Translations under genes and position numbers: made by a program | NCBI RefSeq assembly: GCF_000222585.1 | Contig: NZ_AFWE01000040.1 | Span: 1-64,000, forward strand | Reading direction: 5' to 3' | Source: Vibrio scophthalmi LMG 19158 | Lineage (GTDB): Bacteria; Pseudomonadota; Gammaproteobacteria; Enterobacterales; Vibrionaceae | DNA: 64,000 nt | Shown: piece by piece, positions 48,668 through 57,388 of the stretch | How the letters are laid out: each line of letters opens with the position of its first letter | Position numbering within the stretch: the stretch's first letter is position 1 | The notes under the pieces: model-generated | Seen by the model: the letters and a program-made list of their open reading frames with translations, nothing else | Databases searched by the model: none | What the model was told of the DNA's origin: nothing

Positions 48668-51600
48668 TTATATGTACCAACCGTCAGCTAGCACTTCTGC
48701 TTGCTCAAGAACAAGCTTGATTGCTTCCTCTGCGGCATCCGGCGGGTACTTCCAGCGGCGCAGTAGTCGGCGTACTAGGTTACGCATGCGAGCGCGAACG
48801 CTTTCACGCTTCTGCCAGTCAACCGTTGCAGATTTGCGAAGTTGCAGAGTAAGTTCAATCGCTAAGTTACGTAAATCATCGTCGCCCAGCTCCCGAACTG
48901 AGGACTCGTTTTCAACCAAAGCACGGTAGAACGCCATCTCATCCACAGAAAGGTTAAGCTTATCGACCATCTCTGCATCTTCTTGCATCTCTTTTGCCCA
49001 TTGAATTAGCTCTTCAATGACCTGAGCTGTTTCGATGCTACGGTTGTGGTACTTGTTTAATGTCGTCAAAATGCGGTCTGAGTATTTTTTCTCTTGCACC
49101 ACATCGTTCTTCATCCGTGCTTTAACTTCATCACGCAGAAGCTTCTCAAGCAGCTCAACAGCAAGGTTTTTCTCCTTCATGTTCTTCACGTCCTCTAAGA
49201 ACTCTTCAGAAAGCAAACCGATGTTAGGCTTATCAAGACCGACCATTGAGAAAATGTCATCGACACCATCAGCGATCACAGCATTGTCGAGGATTTGCTT
49301 CAAAGCCGTATTTCGCTCTTCATCCGTACGCTTTTTATCAACGGTAGAGTGCTTCATAAACGCGGCTTTAATCGCAGAGTAGAAGGCAATTTCGTTCTTG
49401 TAACCACGCGTTTCATCCATGGTATTACACAACGAATACGCTTTACCTAACGCAGCCATCACATCAAGAAAACGGCGTTTGCCATCGCGTACTTCTTTGC
49501 CTTTGCTATCTGTGTGTGACAAACCTGATAGGTGGTTTACTGCACCAGGCAGCAAGCGTAATGCCTCGGTTTCGAAGTCAGGACGGTAGTTAAATACCTT
49601 ACCATCAACTGGAGTCGCAAACATGCCGCGAACGATATCAACCTTTTCCATCAGCACGGAAAAGGCTTCAGCAGTATCGACTGTTGGTTGCCCTTTACCT
49701 TGGCTATTGGTGTAGGTTTTGAGTGCGTTTTTCAGCTCATTGGCGATGCCGATATAGTCAACGACCAGACCGCCCGGTTTATCTTTAAAAACGCGGTTTA
49801 CGCGTGCGATAGCTTGCATCAGGTTGTGACCTTTCATTGGCTTATCGACATACATGGTATGGCAACACGGCGCATCAAAGCCTGTTAGCCACATATCACG
49901 TACAATCACCAATTGAAGCTCATCTTGAGTATCTTTGTATCGCGCCTCAAAGAGCTTCTTAGTTTTCTTATCATGAATGTGCGGCTGCATCTTAGGTTTA
50001 TCAGATGCGCTTCCCGTCATGACAATCTTGATAGCCCCTTTAGCAGGGTCATCGTTGTGCCACTCTGGTTTGATGGCAACAATCGCATTATAGAGGTCGA
50101 CACAGATTTCACGACTCATCGCCACAATCATGGCTTTGCCGGGAAACGTTTCGGTTCGCGTGGTAAAGTGATTCACTAAGTCCTGAGCTACTTGTTGGAT
50201 ACGTGGCTCAGCACCGACGAGCTTTTCAAGCGTTGCCCATTGAGATTTGATTTTCTCACGGCTCGCAGTCTCTTCATCCTCACCGATCTCATCTTCGATT
50301 TGGTCATTAAGCTGCTCGATTTCAGCTTGGTTAATATCAAGCTTGGCTAAGCGAGACTCATAGTAGATTGGCACCGTAGCACCATCATCGACCGCATCTT
50401 GAATATCATAGATAGAAACGTACTCACCAAATACGCCACGGGTGTCTTTGTCATCCATAGCAATGGGTGTTCCCGTAAAGCCAATGAACGATGCATTTGG
50501 CAGCGCATCACGCATGTACTTGGAGTAACCGTAAACAAACTTTTGAGAGATGACATTGCCGTTAGCGTCTTTCACGTCCACCAACTTTGATTTGTTGCCG
50601 TACTGACTGCGGTGCGCTTCATCCGATACCACTACGATGTTGGCACGCGTTGATAGCACTGGGTGCTCTGTTTCTTCTGCAAGTAGGGCAAACTTCTGGA
50701 TAGTGGTAAAGATGATGCCGCCAGATTGACGAGAGAGCAGCAATTCACGCAGTTTATCGCGACCGTCTGCTTGTGATGGCACTTGCTTAAGCGTTTCATG
50801 CGCCATACCAAAGGTATTAAAAAGCTGACCATCAAGATCATTACGGTCTGTCACTACCACAATCGTTGGGTTGTTCATCGCAGGCTGTTGCAATAGTTTG
50901 CTTGCGTAGCAAACCATAGAGATACTTTTACCACTGCCTTGCGTATGCCAAACCACACCCGCTTTACCACTGCCGGGCTTGATTTTATCTAAGCCTTTTG
51001 TCGCTTGAACTTGGTACTGCCCCATGCTTTCAGCAACTAAAGGAAGTTCGCCATCGGCTTGTTTTGCACGTACTGTGGCCTCGACTGCCGCTCGCACGGC
51101 GTGGAATTGGTGGTAACCAGCAATTTTCTTGATAACGGTGTCGTTGTCAGTTTCGAACAAAACAAAGTAACGAATGTAATCAAGCAGCAAATCAGGCTTG
51201 AAGAAACCCTTAACCATGGTTTCAAGTTGGTAATCCCAAAGCGGTTTATCGTCTTCACCAGACACAGTTTTCCAAGGTAAAAAGCGTTCTTTGTTTGCAG
51301 TGAGAGAGCCAACACGCGCCGTCCAGCCATCACTCACAACTAAAGATTCATTGAAAACGAACAGATCAGGGATTTCATCTTTATAGGTTTGAAGCTGGTT
51401 GTAAGCATGCCAAATGTCTGCGTGTTCGTCGGCTGGGTTTTTCAGCTCGATAACCGCAATCGGCAAACCATTAATGAACACCACTACATCTGGGCGACGA
51501 TTGCCTTTTTGACCTGTAATGGTGAACTGATTCACCACCAGAAATTCGTTGTTATCTGGATTGGTAAAGTCCATTAAGCGTGCATGGGTGTGCTTGGTTT

Positions 51601-51922
51601 TCGTTTCCCCATCTTCATACACGGTATACTCAACAGGCACACCTTCAATCAGGTACTTGTGGAAAGCGCGGTTGCTTTTAATCAGCACTGGCGTGTCTGG
51701 CGTACTTACCGTATTCACCACCACATCCAAGCTCTCTTGTGGCAATTCAGGGTTCAACACCTCTAAACGATCCAGTAAGCGCTGTTTCAACACAACTTGG
51801 TGGTAATCATCACGCTCTGGTGAATCGCCATCAGGGGCGATGTCGTAGCCATTTTTGTATAGGTAGCCTTGGTCAGTAAACCAATCAAGGCAGAGCTGTT
51901 CTAGTTGGTCTTCTGTGATCAT
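48668..51922 (-). CDS. hsdR: Type I restriction enzyme R subunit (HsdR)
   Basis: 1084 residues. The N-terminal nuclease has RRPDVVVFINGLPIAVIELKN (Asp about 145, Glu-x-Lys about 159-161). The SF2 translocase has Walker A HTQGSGKS (about 327-334), DEAH (about 434) and FTGTP. A helical C-terminal region ends in a segment (about 1000-1084) that is repeated in the FRG protein of this operon. It moves DNA and cuts it when the HsdM/S complex finds unmethylated sites. The ATG at 51922 follows GAGAG; a GTG two codons earlier is possible. It is the last gene of the hsdM-hsdS-FRG-hrgA-hsdR operon. Confidence 0.95.
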   Translation of the reverse strand: MITEDQLEQLCLDWFTDQGYLYKNGYDIAPDGDSPERDDYHQVVLKQRLLDRLEVLNPELPQESLDVVVNTVSTPDTPVLIKSNRAFHKYLIEGVPVEYTVYEDGETKTKHTHARLMDFTNPDNNEFLVVNQFTITGQKGNRRPDVVVFINGLPIAVIELKNPADEHADIWHAYNQLQTYKDEIPDLFVFNESLVVSDGWTARVGSLTANKERFLPWKTVSGEDDKPLWDYQLETMVKGFFKPDLLLDYIRYFVLFETDNDTVIKKIAGYHQFHAVRAAVEATVRAKQADGELPLVAESMGQYQVQATKGLDKIKPGSGKAGVVWHTQGSGKSISMVCYASKLLQQPAMNNPTIVVVTDRNDLDGQLFNTFGMAHETLKQVPSQADGRDKLRELLLSRQSGGIIFTTIQKFALLAEETEHPVLSTRANIVVVSDEAHRSQYGNKSKLVDVKDANGNVISQKFVYGYSKYMRDALPNASFIGFTGTPIAMDDKDTRGVFGEYVSIYDIQDAVDDGATVPIYYESRLAKLDINQAEIEQLNDQIEDEIGEDEETASREKIKSQWATLEKLVGAEPRIQQVAQDLVNHFTTRTETFPGKAMIVAMSREICVDLYNAIVAIKPEWHNDDPAKGAIKIVMTGSASDKPKMQPHIHDKKTKKLFEARYKDTQDELQLVIVRDMWLTGFDAPCCHTMYVDKPMKGHNLMQAIARVNRVFKDKPGGLVVDYIGIANELKNALKTYTNSQGKGQPTVDTAEAFSVLMEKVDIVRGMFATPVDGKVFNYRPDFETEALRLLPGAVNHLSGLSHTDSKGKEVRDGKRRFLDVMAALGKAYSLCNTMDETRGYKNEIAFYSAIKAAFMKHSTVDKKRTDEERNTALKQILDNAVIADGVDDIFSMVGLDKPNIGLLSEEFLEDVKNMKEKNLAVELLEKLLRDEVKARMKNDVVQEKKYSDRILTTLNKYHNRSIETAQVIEELIQWAKEMQEDAEMVDKLNLSVDEMAFYRALVENESSVRELGDDDLRNLAIELTLQLRKSATVDWQKRESVRARMRNLVRRLLRRWKYPPDAAEEAIKLVLEQAEVLADGWYI

Positions 51923-51939
51923 GACCACTCTCTTCCTTA

Positions 51940-52875
51940 TTATTTATTCCAAGCACTATGAATCAAACGACCAGTTTGGTTGTAGATCCCAACCTGTTCG
52001 ATGTAGTGATGAAAATCTCTATTCTCCGCGACAATCCTATTAGCCGACTGCCAATCTACGTTATTGCGTTCTTGGGCTGGTATGAGTATTTGGCTATCAA
52101 AAAGTGACTCGGTGTCGAGAATAAGCACGCCAATACCATGTAGGCTGGATAGCATTTGGAGTTCTGCTTCAACGTCACTGTTTAAGCCTGTTGCAACCAA
52201 GTAACCAAAGTTTGCCCAGCTAGAATTTGAAACGGCTTGGAAGAAGTATTTGCGCACGTTGCCTTTCGTCAGGTGCTTTTTAACTTCAAATGACCATAAA
52301 CGAACCGAGCTATGATTGCCGCTACGTACACAACTGCGCACAATTTCATCCCAACCTTGGTCGAGAGGCTCAAGCGCCACTACATCAGGGTGCAGCCAAT
52401 GATTCCCGCCATTCCCATGTGAGTTTTTCGACTTTCGTTCATCAATACGCTGGCAATACAGCCCAAGGTCTTTATTCAAAAATTCGATTAACAATGGATA
52501 TAAATCATGTTCACTGAAGCTTTGAACAACGAGAGGCGTATTCACTTCTGGAACATCGGCATCTTCACTATCTGTTGATAAGCTGACCGTGTCCTGCTCA
52601 GGATTCTCATTCCAAAAATAAATACGAGGTCTCGGTTTATCCCGTGTTGCCACATTCGGACAAACTTTTTTTGCCGCAACTGTGCGTTCACCACCGATTT
52701 CTGCCGCAAGTTGTGCGATTAACTTTTCAGTGGTGTCATATCTTGGATTGGTTTGCTTTTCTGCCATCTCGGCTGGATAGCGTTCAATGAACACTTTAGC
52801 TAAATCCCGAGCAGTAAATTTTTGCTCAGGATGCGCCTTAAGCGTTTCTATAATCATTTCTACTCGGGTCGCCAT
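51940..52875 (-). CDS. COG2958/HrgA-like protein with N-terminal HARE-type winged helix
   Basis: 311 residues. Residues 1-70 (RVEMIIETLKAHPEQKFTARDLAKVFIERYP) look like a HARE-HTH/winged-helix domain. The C-terminal two thirds (FNxDLGLYCQRIDERKS..., HPDVVALEPL, SFEVKKHL) suggest a PD-(D/E)xK-like fold: Asp in HPDVV, then E-x-K in FEVKK. These features fit the COG2958 (HrgA) group that accompanies restriction systems. It lies 11 bp before hsdR. Its exact role is unknown; a DNA-modification-sensing nuclease or accessory factor is possible. Confidence 0.75.
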   Translation of the reverse strand: MATRVEMIIETLKAHPEQKFTARDLAKVFIERYPAEMAEKQTNPRYDTTEKLIAQLAAEIGGERTVAAKKVCPNVATRDKPRPRIYFWNENPEQDTVSLSTDSEDADVPEVNTPLVVQSFSEHDLYPLLIEFLNKDLGLYCQRIDERKSKNSHGNGGNHWLHPDVVALEPLDQGWDEIVRSCVRSGNHSSVRLWSFEVKKHLTKGNVRKYFFQAVSNSSWANFGYLVATGLNSDVEAELQMLSSLHGIGVLILDTESLFDSQILIPAQERNNVDWQSANRIVAENRDFHHYIEQVGIYNQTGRLIHSAWNK

Positions 52876-52946
52876 TAGATAGCCTCAACCAATTCTTCGC
52901 TTGACCCTAACTCGATTTCGCCCGAAAGCAATTTAGAAAGTACCAT
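52875..52946 (-). pseudogene. Relic of an hsdS 3' end between the FRG gene and the hrgA-like gene
   Basis: In the gap after the FRG gene an open frame reads MVLSKLLSGEIELGSSEELVEAI and stops in TAATG with the start of the hrgA-like gene. It resembles the end of the intact HsdS (LLPKLLSGELIPSSMVEEV). It suggests that an earlier hsdS was once directly coupled to the hrgA-like gene before the FRG gene arrived. It overlaps the end of the FRG frame by 14 bases. Confidence 0.6.
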
Positions 52947-54237
52947 CTTTACTTGCCCCTTCTTTTTCTGCTGCTTCACTCATTTCAGCAGCAGAAGAGA
53001 TCACTGCATTTGCTGCTGGTGAAATAAAATCGTCAGGAAAATTCAGCTTTCTTAAATCTCTGCGAATCATGTTTCTTAAACGAGCTAAGGTGGCATCTTT
53101 TTTATACCAATCGACGCCTGCTTTTTCGTTTATGAATGAGAGTAAGTCAGTAATAACTTTCCCCAAGTCCTCTGCTGAAAATTGTCCACGAATTGACTCA
53201 TCAACGACCAGTGACTCAAGCAAAGCTACCTTTGTATTAGTGGGTTCAAGCCTATGTTTTTCCCAAGACGACGTTGGTACTGATGTTAACGGAGGTTGAG
53301 GTATTACCTTGTTCTCACTTTCTTCTTTCTTAGGCTGGCGCGCTAATAATGCTTCACGGATCAGATCGTTACAATAACCAGAGGCACCTATCAAATCTGG
53401 GAACAAACTTGCGTGATGAATATTCATCTTATGTAATTTTTTTAAACAACTATTTCTAGTGCTTGCATCATTAGGGATGTGAATTCGGCAAATGTATTCC
53501 GAAAGTTCTTCATCCTTATTAGTATCTACGCCAAATTCTATTAAGTGACGCTCTAATTCAGACTCTAATGTTTCACCATATGGTGAAAAGGTAAATAATC
53601 CCGCCTGATTAACAAGTCGCCCGTGATCATCTATTGATGGTTCAACAATTTTGAGAACAGAACCATCTTCTGACCTACCAGTACCCGCAAGGGCTTGTAT
53701 AAAAGACTTATTCAATACAAATATCGTTCTGCTGTAGTTTGACGACTCTCCGCTATTTTCTATCCATGTAGGATCATCTGCACCTTCAAAAGCAAAAAAT
53801 AAAGCAACATAAGGCGAACGACTCCAGTCCAACAGAGGGGTCGCCAATCCATGATGTTGACCTAATGCCCACAGTTCACTATCACTGCTCAATATTGCTT
53901 TATCATTAATTCGTCCTCTAGTCGAAAGACGAAAATTATGTAGCTGCTTCTCTGCAATATCTTTAGTTACAGCCCCATTAACTAATCGATCTAATGTTGG
54001 TTCCAACTGCCACGTATAGTGTTTTTGCCCCCTAAATACATAGTTTCCTTCAGCATCGTTATCACAGTAGTGTTTTACCACTTGATCAAAATCTTCCCAA
54101 GACTCTAATCGGCATGACGGTATCATTCCATCAATGGTTTTATTGTGTACTTTAAACTCAGGCCAAACAGGGAGATTTAGATAATATTTTTCTTCTTGCT
54201 CTTCGTAATGCTCTTCAATTGATGAAACTGAGGTCAC
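52933..54237 (-). CDS. FRG-domain protein with an HsdR-like C-terminal domain
   Basis: 434 residues. The FRG domain (about 45-200) has its name-giving motif YVFRGQKHYTWQLEPTLDRL at 66-85, then LGQHHGLATPLLDWSRSPYVALFFAF. The last 90 residues (about 342-425) align with the end of HsdR: SLVVDES/ALVENES, VDWYKK/VDWQKR, ARLRNMIRRDLRK/ARMRNLVRRLLRR. The start is a GTG directly after the hsdS stop, with GGAGG 8 bases upstream, so it is coupled to hsdS. FRG proteins occur in defence loci but their chemistry is unclear; docking on the methylase complex is inferred from the shared domain. Confidence 0.8.
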   Translation of the reverse strand: MTSVSSIEEHYEEQEEKYYLNLPVWPEFKVHNKTIDGMIPSCRLESWEDFDQVVKHYCDNDAEGNYVFRGQKHYTWQLEPTLDRLVNGAVTKDIAEKQLHNFRLSTRGRINDKAILSSDSELWALGQHHGLATPLLDWSRSPYVALFFAFEGADDPTWIENSGESSNYSRTIFVLNKSFIQALAGTGRSEDGSVLKIVEPSIDDHGRLVNQAGLFTFSPYGETLESELERHLIEFGVDTNKDEELSEYICRIHIPNDASTRNSCLKKLHKMNIHHASLFPDLIGASGYCNDLIREALLARQPKKEESENKVIPQPPLTSVPTSSWEKHRLEPTNTKVALLESLVVDESIRGQFSAEDLGKVITDLLSFINEKAGVDWYKKDATLARLRNMIRRDLRKLNFPDDFISPAANAVISSAAEMSEAAEKEGASKDGTF

Positions 54238-55527
54238 TTATACTTCCTCCACCATCGAGCTTGGGATTAATTCTCCTGACAATAATTTAGGCAGCAGTGT
54301 GTCACGTAGAGTTGAAAGCTCTATATTTTGGCGTACATTTGCCTCAATCTTTTGGAGGAGAGGAGCAACTAATGCGTCAAATTTATTAGCAAGCTCAATT
54401 CCACTAAATGCCATTGAGTAGGTATCAAATGTCTTGGTAGTGATCGTGTCAAAGACAGCCCCGTGAGTATTGCGTTGAAGAGTGCTTACCGCCTCATTCA
54501 AATTAAAGTAATTGTAGAAATCACCAACCTCTTTACCTCGAATGCCATAACAAGACTGGTTCATACACATGTCAGTACCGACTAGGGCTAGTTTACCGAC
54601 CGTACCACGAGCTGTGATAATTGTTGTCCCTTTCGGAAGCAACTTAGTCGAGGATTTATTTAGACCAAGTTCGGTAATCTTTTCATCGGTATCAACAACA
54701 AATACATTGCTTCCCGATGGTACGTCTCTAACTGAGAACCAAGGGATATCACCATTCCAATATGTTTCTTCCGAACGCTTTGGAGTTCCGCCACCAGTAA
54801 GCTGAATCAAGCTTGATAAGGTGCTTACTTCCCACCCCTCAGGAATCAAACCCAATTCAGACTCAACTAGCTTTTCTGGGAATAGCGAGGCAGTGGCCGC
54901 ATCCATACCCTCTGGTTGTTCACCAGCCATCTTGGCTTTTACTGGATCGAAATCGACAAACCATGACTTGAAGATGGCTTGTGCCATTTGTTCTAGGGTT
55001 TGGTTGGTAGCTTTATTTAGCTGCAACTTACGATCGATGGCGAGTAAAAAATTACCTATTGCTTGTTGATGTTCTCGGTTCTCGACAAACGAGACTTCCA
55101 TTTCTTTGATTGAATCACGAGAAAGTTCCGTTTGACCAGTTGTTCCCGTTGCAAAGCTTTCAATCAAACTTTGCTTTGACTTCATCAAATAACCAAAAAA
55201 TAATGGATCAATTACGTCCTTGTCTGGTCTTACAATAGTTACATGAGTATCTACCGTAAGATTAGCTTCATTACCTAAAAATTGACCAACACGCCCTAAT
55301 GTTCCAACGCCTGTCGAATTTACAAGTACATCATATTTTTGCACTAATTTTTCTGTAGGCACCTTTCTCTTAGATAGATCATTTAAACGGGCGAGTTCGA
55401 GATTAACTTGATAATCTCGAATACACTTTTGATTAACTACAGTAGCCGCCCCATCGATGATATCTGTATACTTAGGGGCAATACCTCTCGAAACATAACT
55501 TGTTAGCTCATCAGTTTTAAAGCGCAT
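54238..55527 (-). CDS. hsdS: Type I restriction enzyme specificity subunit (HsdS)
   Basis: 429 residues with two target-recognition domains (about 1-170 and 215-395). They are separated by a conserved coiled spacer (LLAIDRKLQLNKATNQTLEQMAQAIFKSWFVDFDPVKAK); a second spacer-like helix closes the protein. It determines the bipartite DNA target. TRD1 is more AT-rich and divergent than the neighbouring hsdM, as is usual for exchanged TRDs. Overlaps hsdM by 11 bp. Confidence 0.93.
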   Translation of the reverse strand: MRFKTDELTSYVSRGIAPKYTDIIDGAATVVNQKCIRDYQVNLELARLNDLSKRKVPTEKLVQKYDVLVNSTGVGTLGRVGQFLGNEANLTVDTHVTIVRPDKDVIDPLFFGYLMKSKQSLIESFATGTTGQTELSRDSIKEMEVSFVENREHQQAIGNFLLAIDRKLQLNKATNQTLEQMAQAIFKSWFVDFDPVKAKMAGEQPEGMDAATASLFPEKLVESELGLIPEGWEVSTLSSLIQLTGGGTPKRSEETYWNGDIPWFSVRDVPSGSNVFVVDTDEKITELGLNKSSTKLLPKGTTIITARGTVGKLALVGTDMCMNQSCYGIRGKEVGDFYNYFNLNEAVSTLQRNTHGAVFDTITTKTFDTYSMAFSGIELANKFDALVAPLLQKIEANVRQNIELSTLRDTLLPKLLSGELIPSSMVEEV

Positions 55528-57220
55528 AACCCAACCCCGCTAGGTTATTCTTGATCTCAGCCTCTAGCGTTGCGGATTCTGCAAACTGCTCGCTCAACTT
55601 AGCGGTTAGCGTCGCCATCTTCTCACCAAATGGAATACCGTCATCTAGCTCTTCAGTTGCACCAACGTAGCGTCCCGGAGTCAGTACAAAATCGTGTTTG
55701 GTGATTTCTTCAAGCGTTGCTGATTTACAGAAGCCAGCTTGGTCTTGGTAAGCGATGCCATTGACTTCTGCGCCTGTTTTCCAAGCATGGTAAAGGTCGG
55801 CGACTTTCTGAATATCATCACGGGTGAAATCACGCAGTACGCGGTCTTTCATGTAGCCAAGGTTACGCGCATCAATAAACAGCACTTCACCTTTACGAGC
55901 ACGCAGTTTACGACCTGCTTTATCAGTGCGAGCGGTTTTGTTTTTGGTTAAGAACCAAATACACGCTGGGATCTGGGTGTTGGTAAATAGTTGACCCGGT
56001 AGCGCCACCATACACTCGATAAGATCGTTCTCGATAAGCGCTTTACGGATCTCACCCTCGTTGTTGGTGGTTGAACTCATCGAACCGTTTGCCAATAGCA
56101 GCGCTTGAGAGCCATCTGGAGCAAGGTGATGAAGCATGTGTTGCATCCAAGCAAAGTTGGCGTTGCCTGCTGGCGGCTTACCGTACTTAAAGCGAGGGTC
56201 GTTATCATCAACGCCCGTATTCCACTCTTTCATGTTGAATGGTGGGTTCGCCATGATGAAGTCGGCACGTAAATCAGGGTGCTGAACGTTGGTGTAGGTA
56301 CTCGCAGGCTCTTTACCGAAGTCGTAATCCAAACCACGGATAGCCATGTTCATTGCCGCTAGCTGCCATGTGGTGTGGTTATATTCTTGACCGTAGATAG
56401 AAATCTTCTGCTTTTGTGTCAGCGGGTCAATTTCTTTTTGGTTTGCTCTGCGCTCAATGAACTTCTCTGATTGCACAAAGAAGCCGCCAGAACCCATTGC
56501 AGGGTCATACACGCGACCTTCAAACGGTTCAATCATCTCAACAATCAACGATACGATGGACGCTGGCGTATAGAATTGACCGCCTTTTTTACCCTCAGCC
56601 AGTGCAAACTGACCAAGCATGTATTCGTAAACGTGACCAAGGATATCTTTACTGTTTAGGTCTGCGTGAACAAATGGAATTGTGGCAATCAAGTTGATTA
56701 GCTCATTCAGCTTCGCTTGATCAATTTTCAAAGCAGAATATGACTTGTTCAGCACACCTTTCAGTTTCGGGTTATCGCGTTCGATGCCCTCAAGTGCGTT
56801 ATCAATCAGGTGACCAACAGAAGTGATTTTCTTCACCTTGCCGTCAATCTCAAGATCAGCACCACCAATCATTCGTGGGCCGTTACCTTGTAGGAACTGC
56901 CAACGAGATTCGGTTGGTAGCCAGAATACATTCTTCTCGGTGTAGAAGTCGCGCTGCTCAAGTTCAACTGCGATCTCGGCTGCCAATTCCTCTTCAGAGA
57001 AGTCAGCAGGGTCTAGATAGTATTCGTGATCAGGGTTAGCAAGGTCTGCTTTGATCTCTTCCTGACGCAGCTTAAACGCATCAGATACGTATTTAACGAA
57101 GATTAAGCCAAGTACAGCGTGTTTGTATTGTGCTGCATCTAACGTTGAGCGCAGCTTGTCTGCCGCTGTCCAAAGCTTGCTTTCAAGCTCTTTCAGGAAT
57201 AGTTGTTCTTGTTGGTTCAT
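55517..57220 (-). CDS. hsdM: Type I restriction enzyme M subunit, N6-adenine methyltransferase (HsdM)
   Basis: 567 residues. N-terminal HsdM domain (KLWTAADKLRSTLDAAQYKH...), SAM-binding motif VYDPAMGSGGFFV (about 238-250) and catalytic NPPF in FIMANPPFNMKEW (about 324). First gene of the hsd operon; the 168 bp to the divergent OLD-family gene must contain the promoters of both. Confidence 0.96.
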   Translation of the reverse strand: MNQQEQLFLKELESKLWTAADKLRSTLDAAQYKHAVLGLIFVKYVSDAFKLRQEEIKADLANPDHEYYLDPADFSEEELAAEIAVELEQRDFYTEKNVFWLPTESRWQFLQGNGPRMIGGADLEIDGKVKKITSVGHLIDNALEGIERDNPKLKGVLNKSYSALKIDQAKLNELINLIATIPFVHADLNSKDILGHVYEYMLGQFALAEGKKGGQFYTPASIVSLIVEMIEPFEGRVYDPAMGSGGFFVQSEKFIERRANQKEIDPLTQKQKISIYGQEYNHTTWQLAAMNMAIRGLDYDFGKEPASTYTNVQHPDLRADFIMANPPFNMKEWNTGVDDNDPRFKYGKPPAGNANFAWMQHMLHHLAPDGSQALLLANGSMSSTTNNEGEIRKALIENDLIECMVALPGQLFTNTQIPACIWFLTKNKTARTDKAGRKLRARKGEVLFIDARNLGYMKDRVLRDFTRDDIQKVADLYHAWKTGAEVNGIAYQDQAGFCKSATLEEITKHDFVLTPGRYVGATEELDDGIPFGEKMATLTAKLSEQFAESATLEAEIKNNLAGLGYAL

Positions 57221-57388
57221 TTCGGTTTTCTTTGATTCGAAAAAGTTGCGTGCATTCTACCAGTAACCATGGGGTTTTCACTGATTTCTGCCTTACTTAA
57301 TAGTGATTTTTATGAAGTAAGGAGCATATTTTCGCTCCTTTAAATGCTAGCTTAGCGAGAGACTCGTTCGTAACGCAAAGGATAAAGA

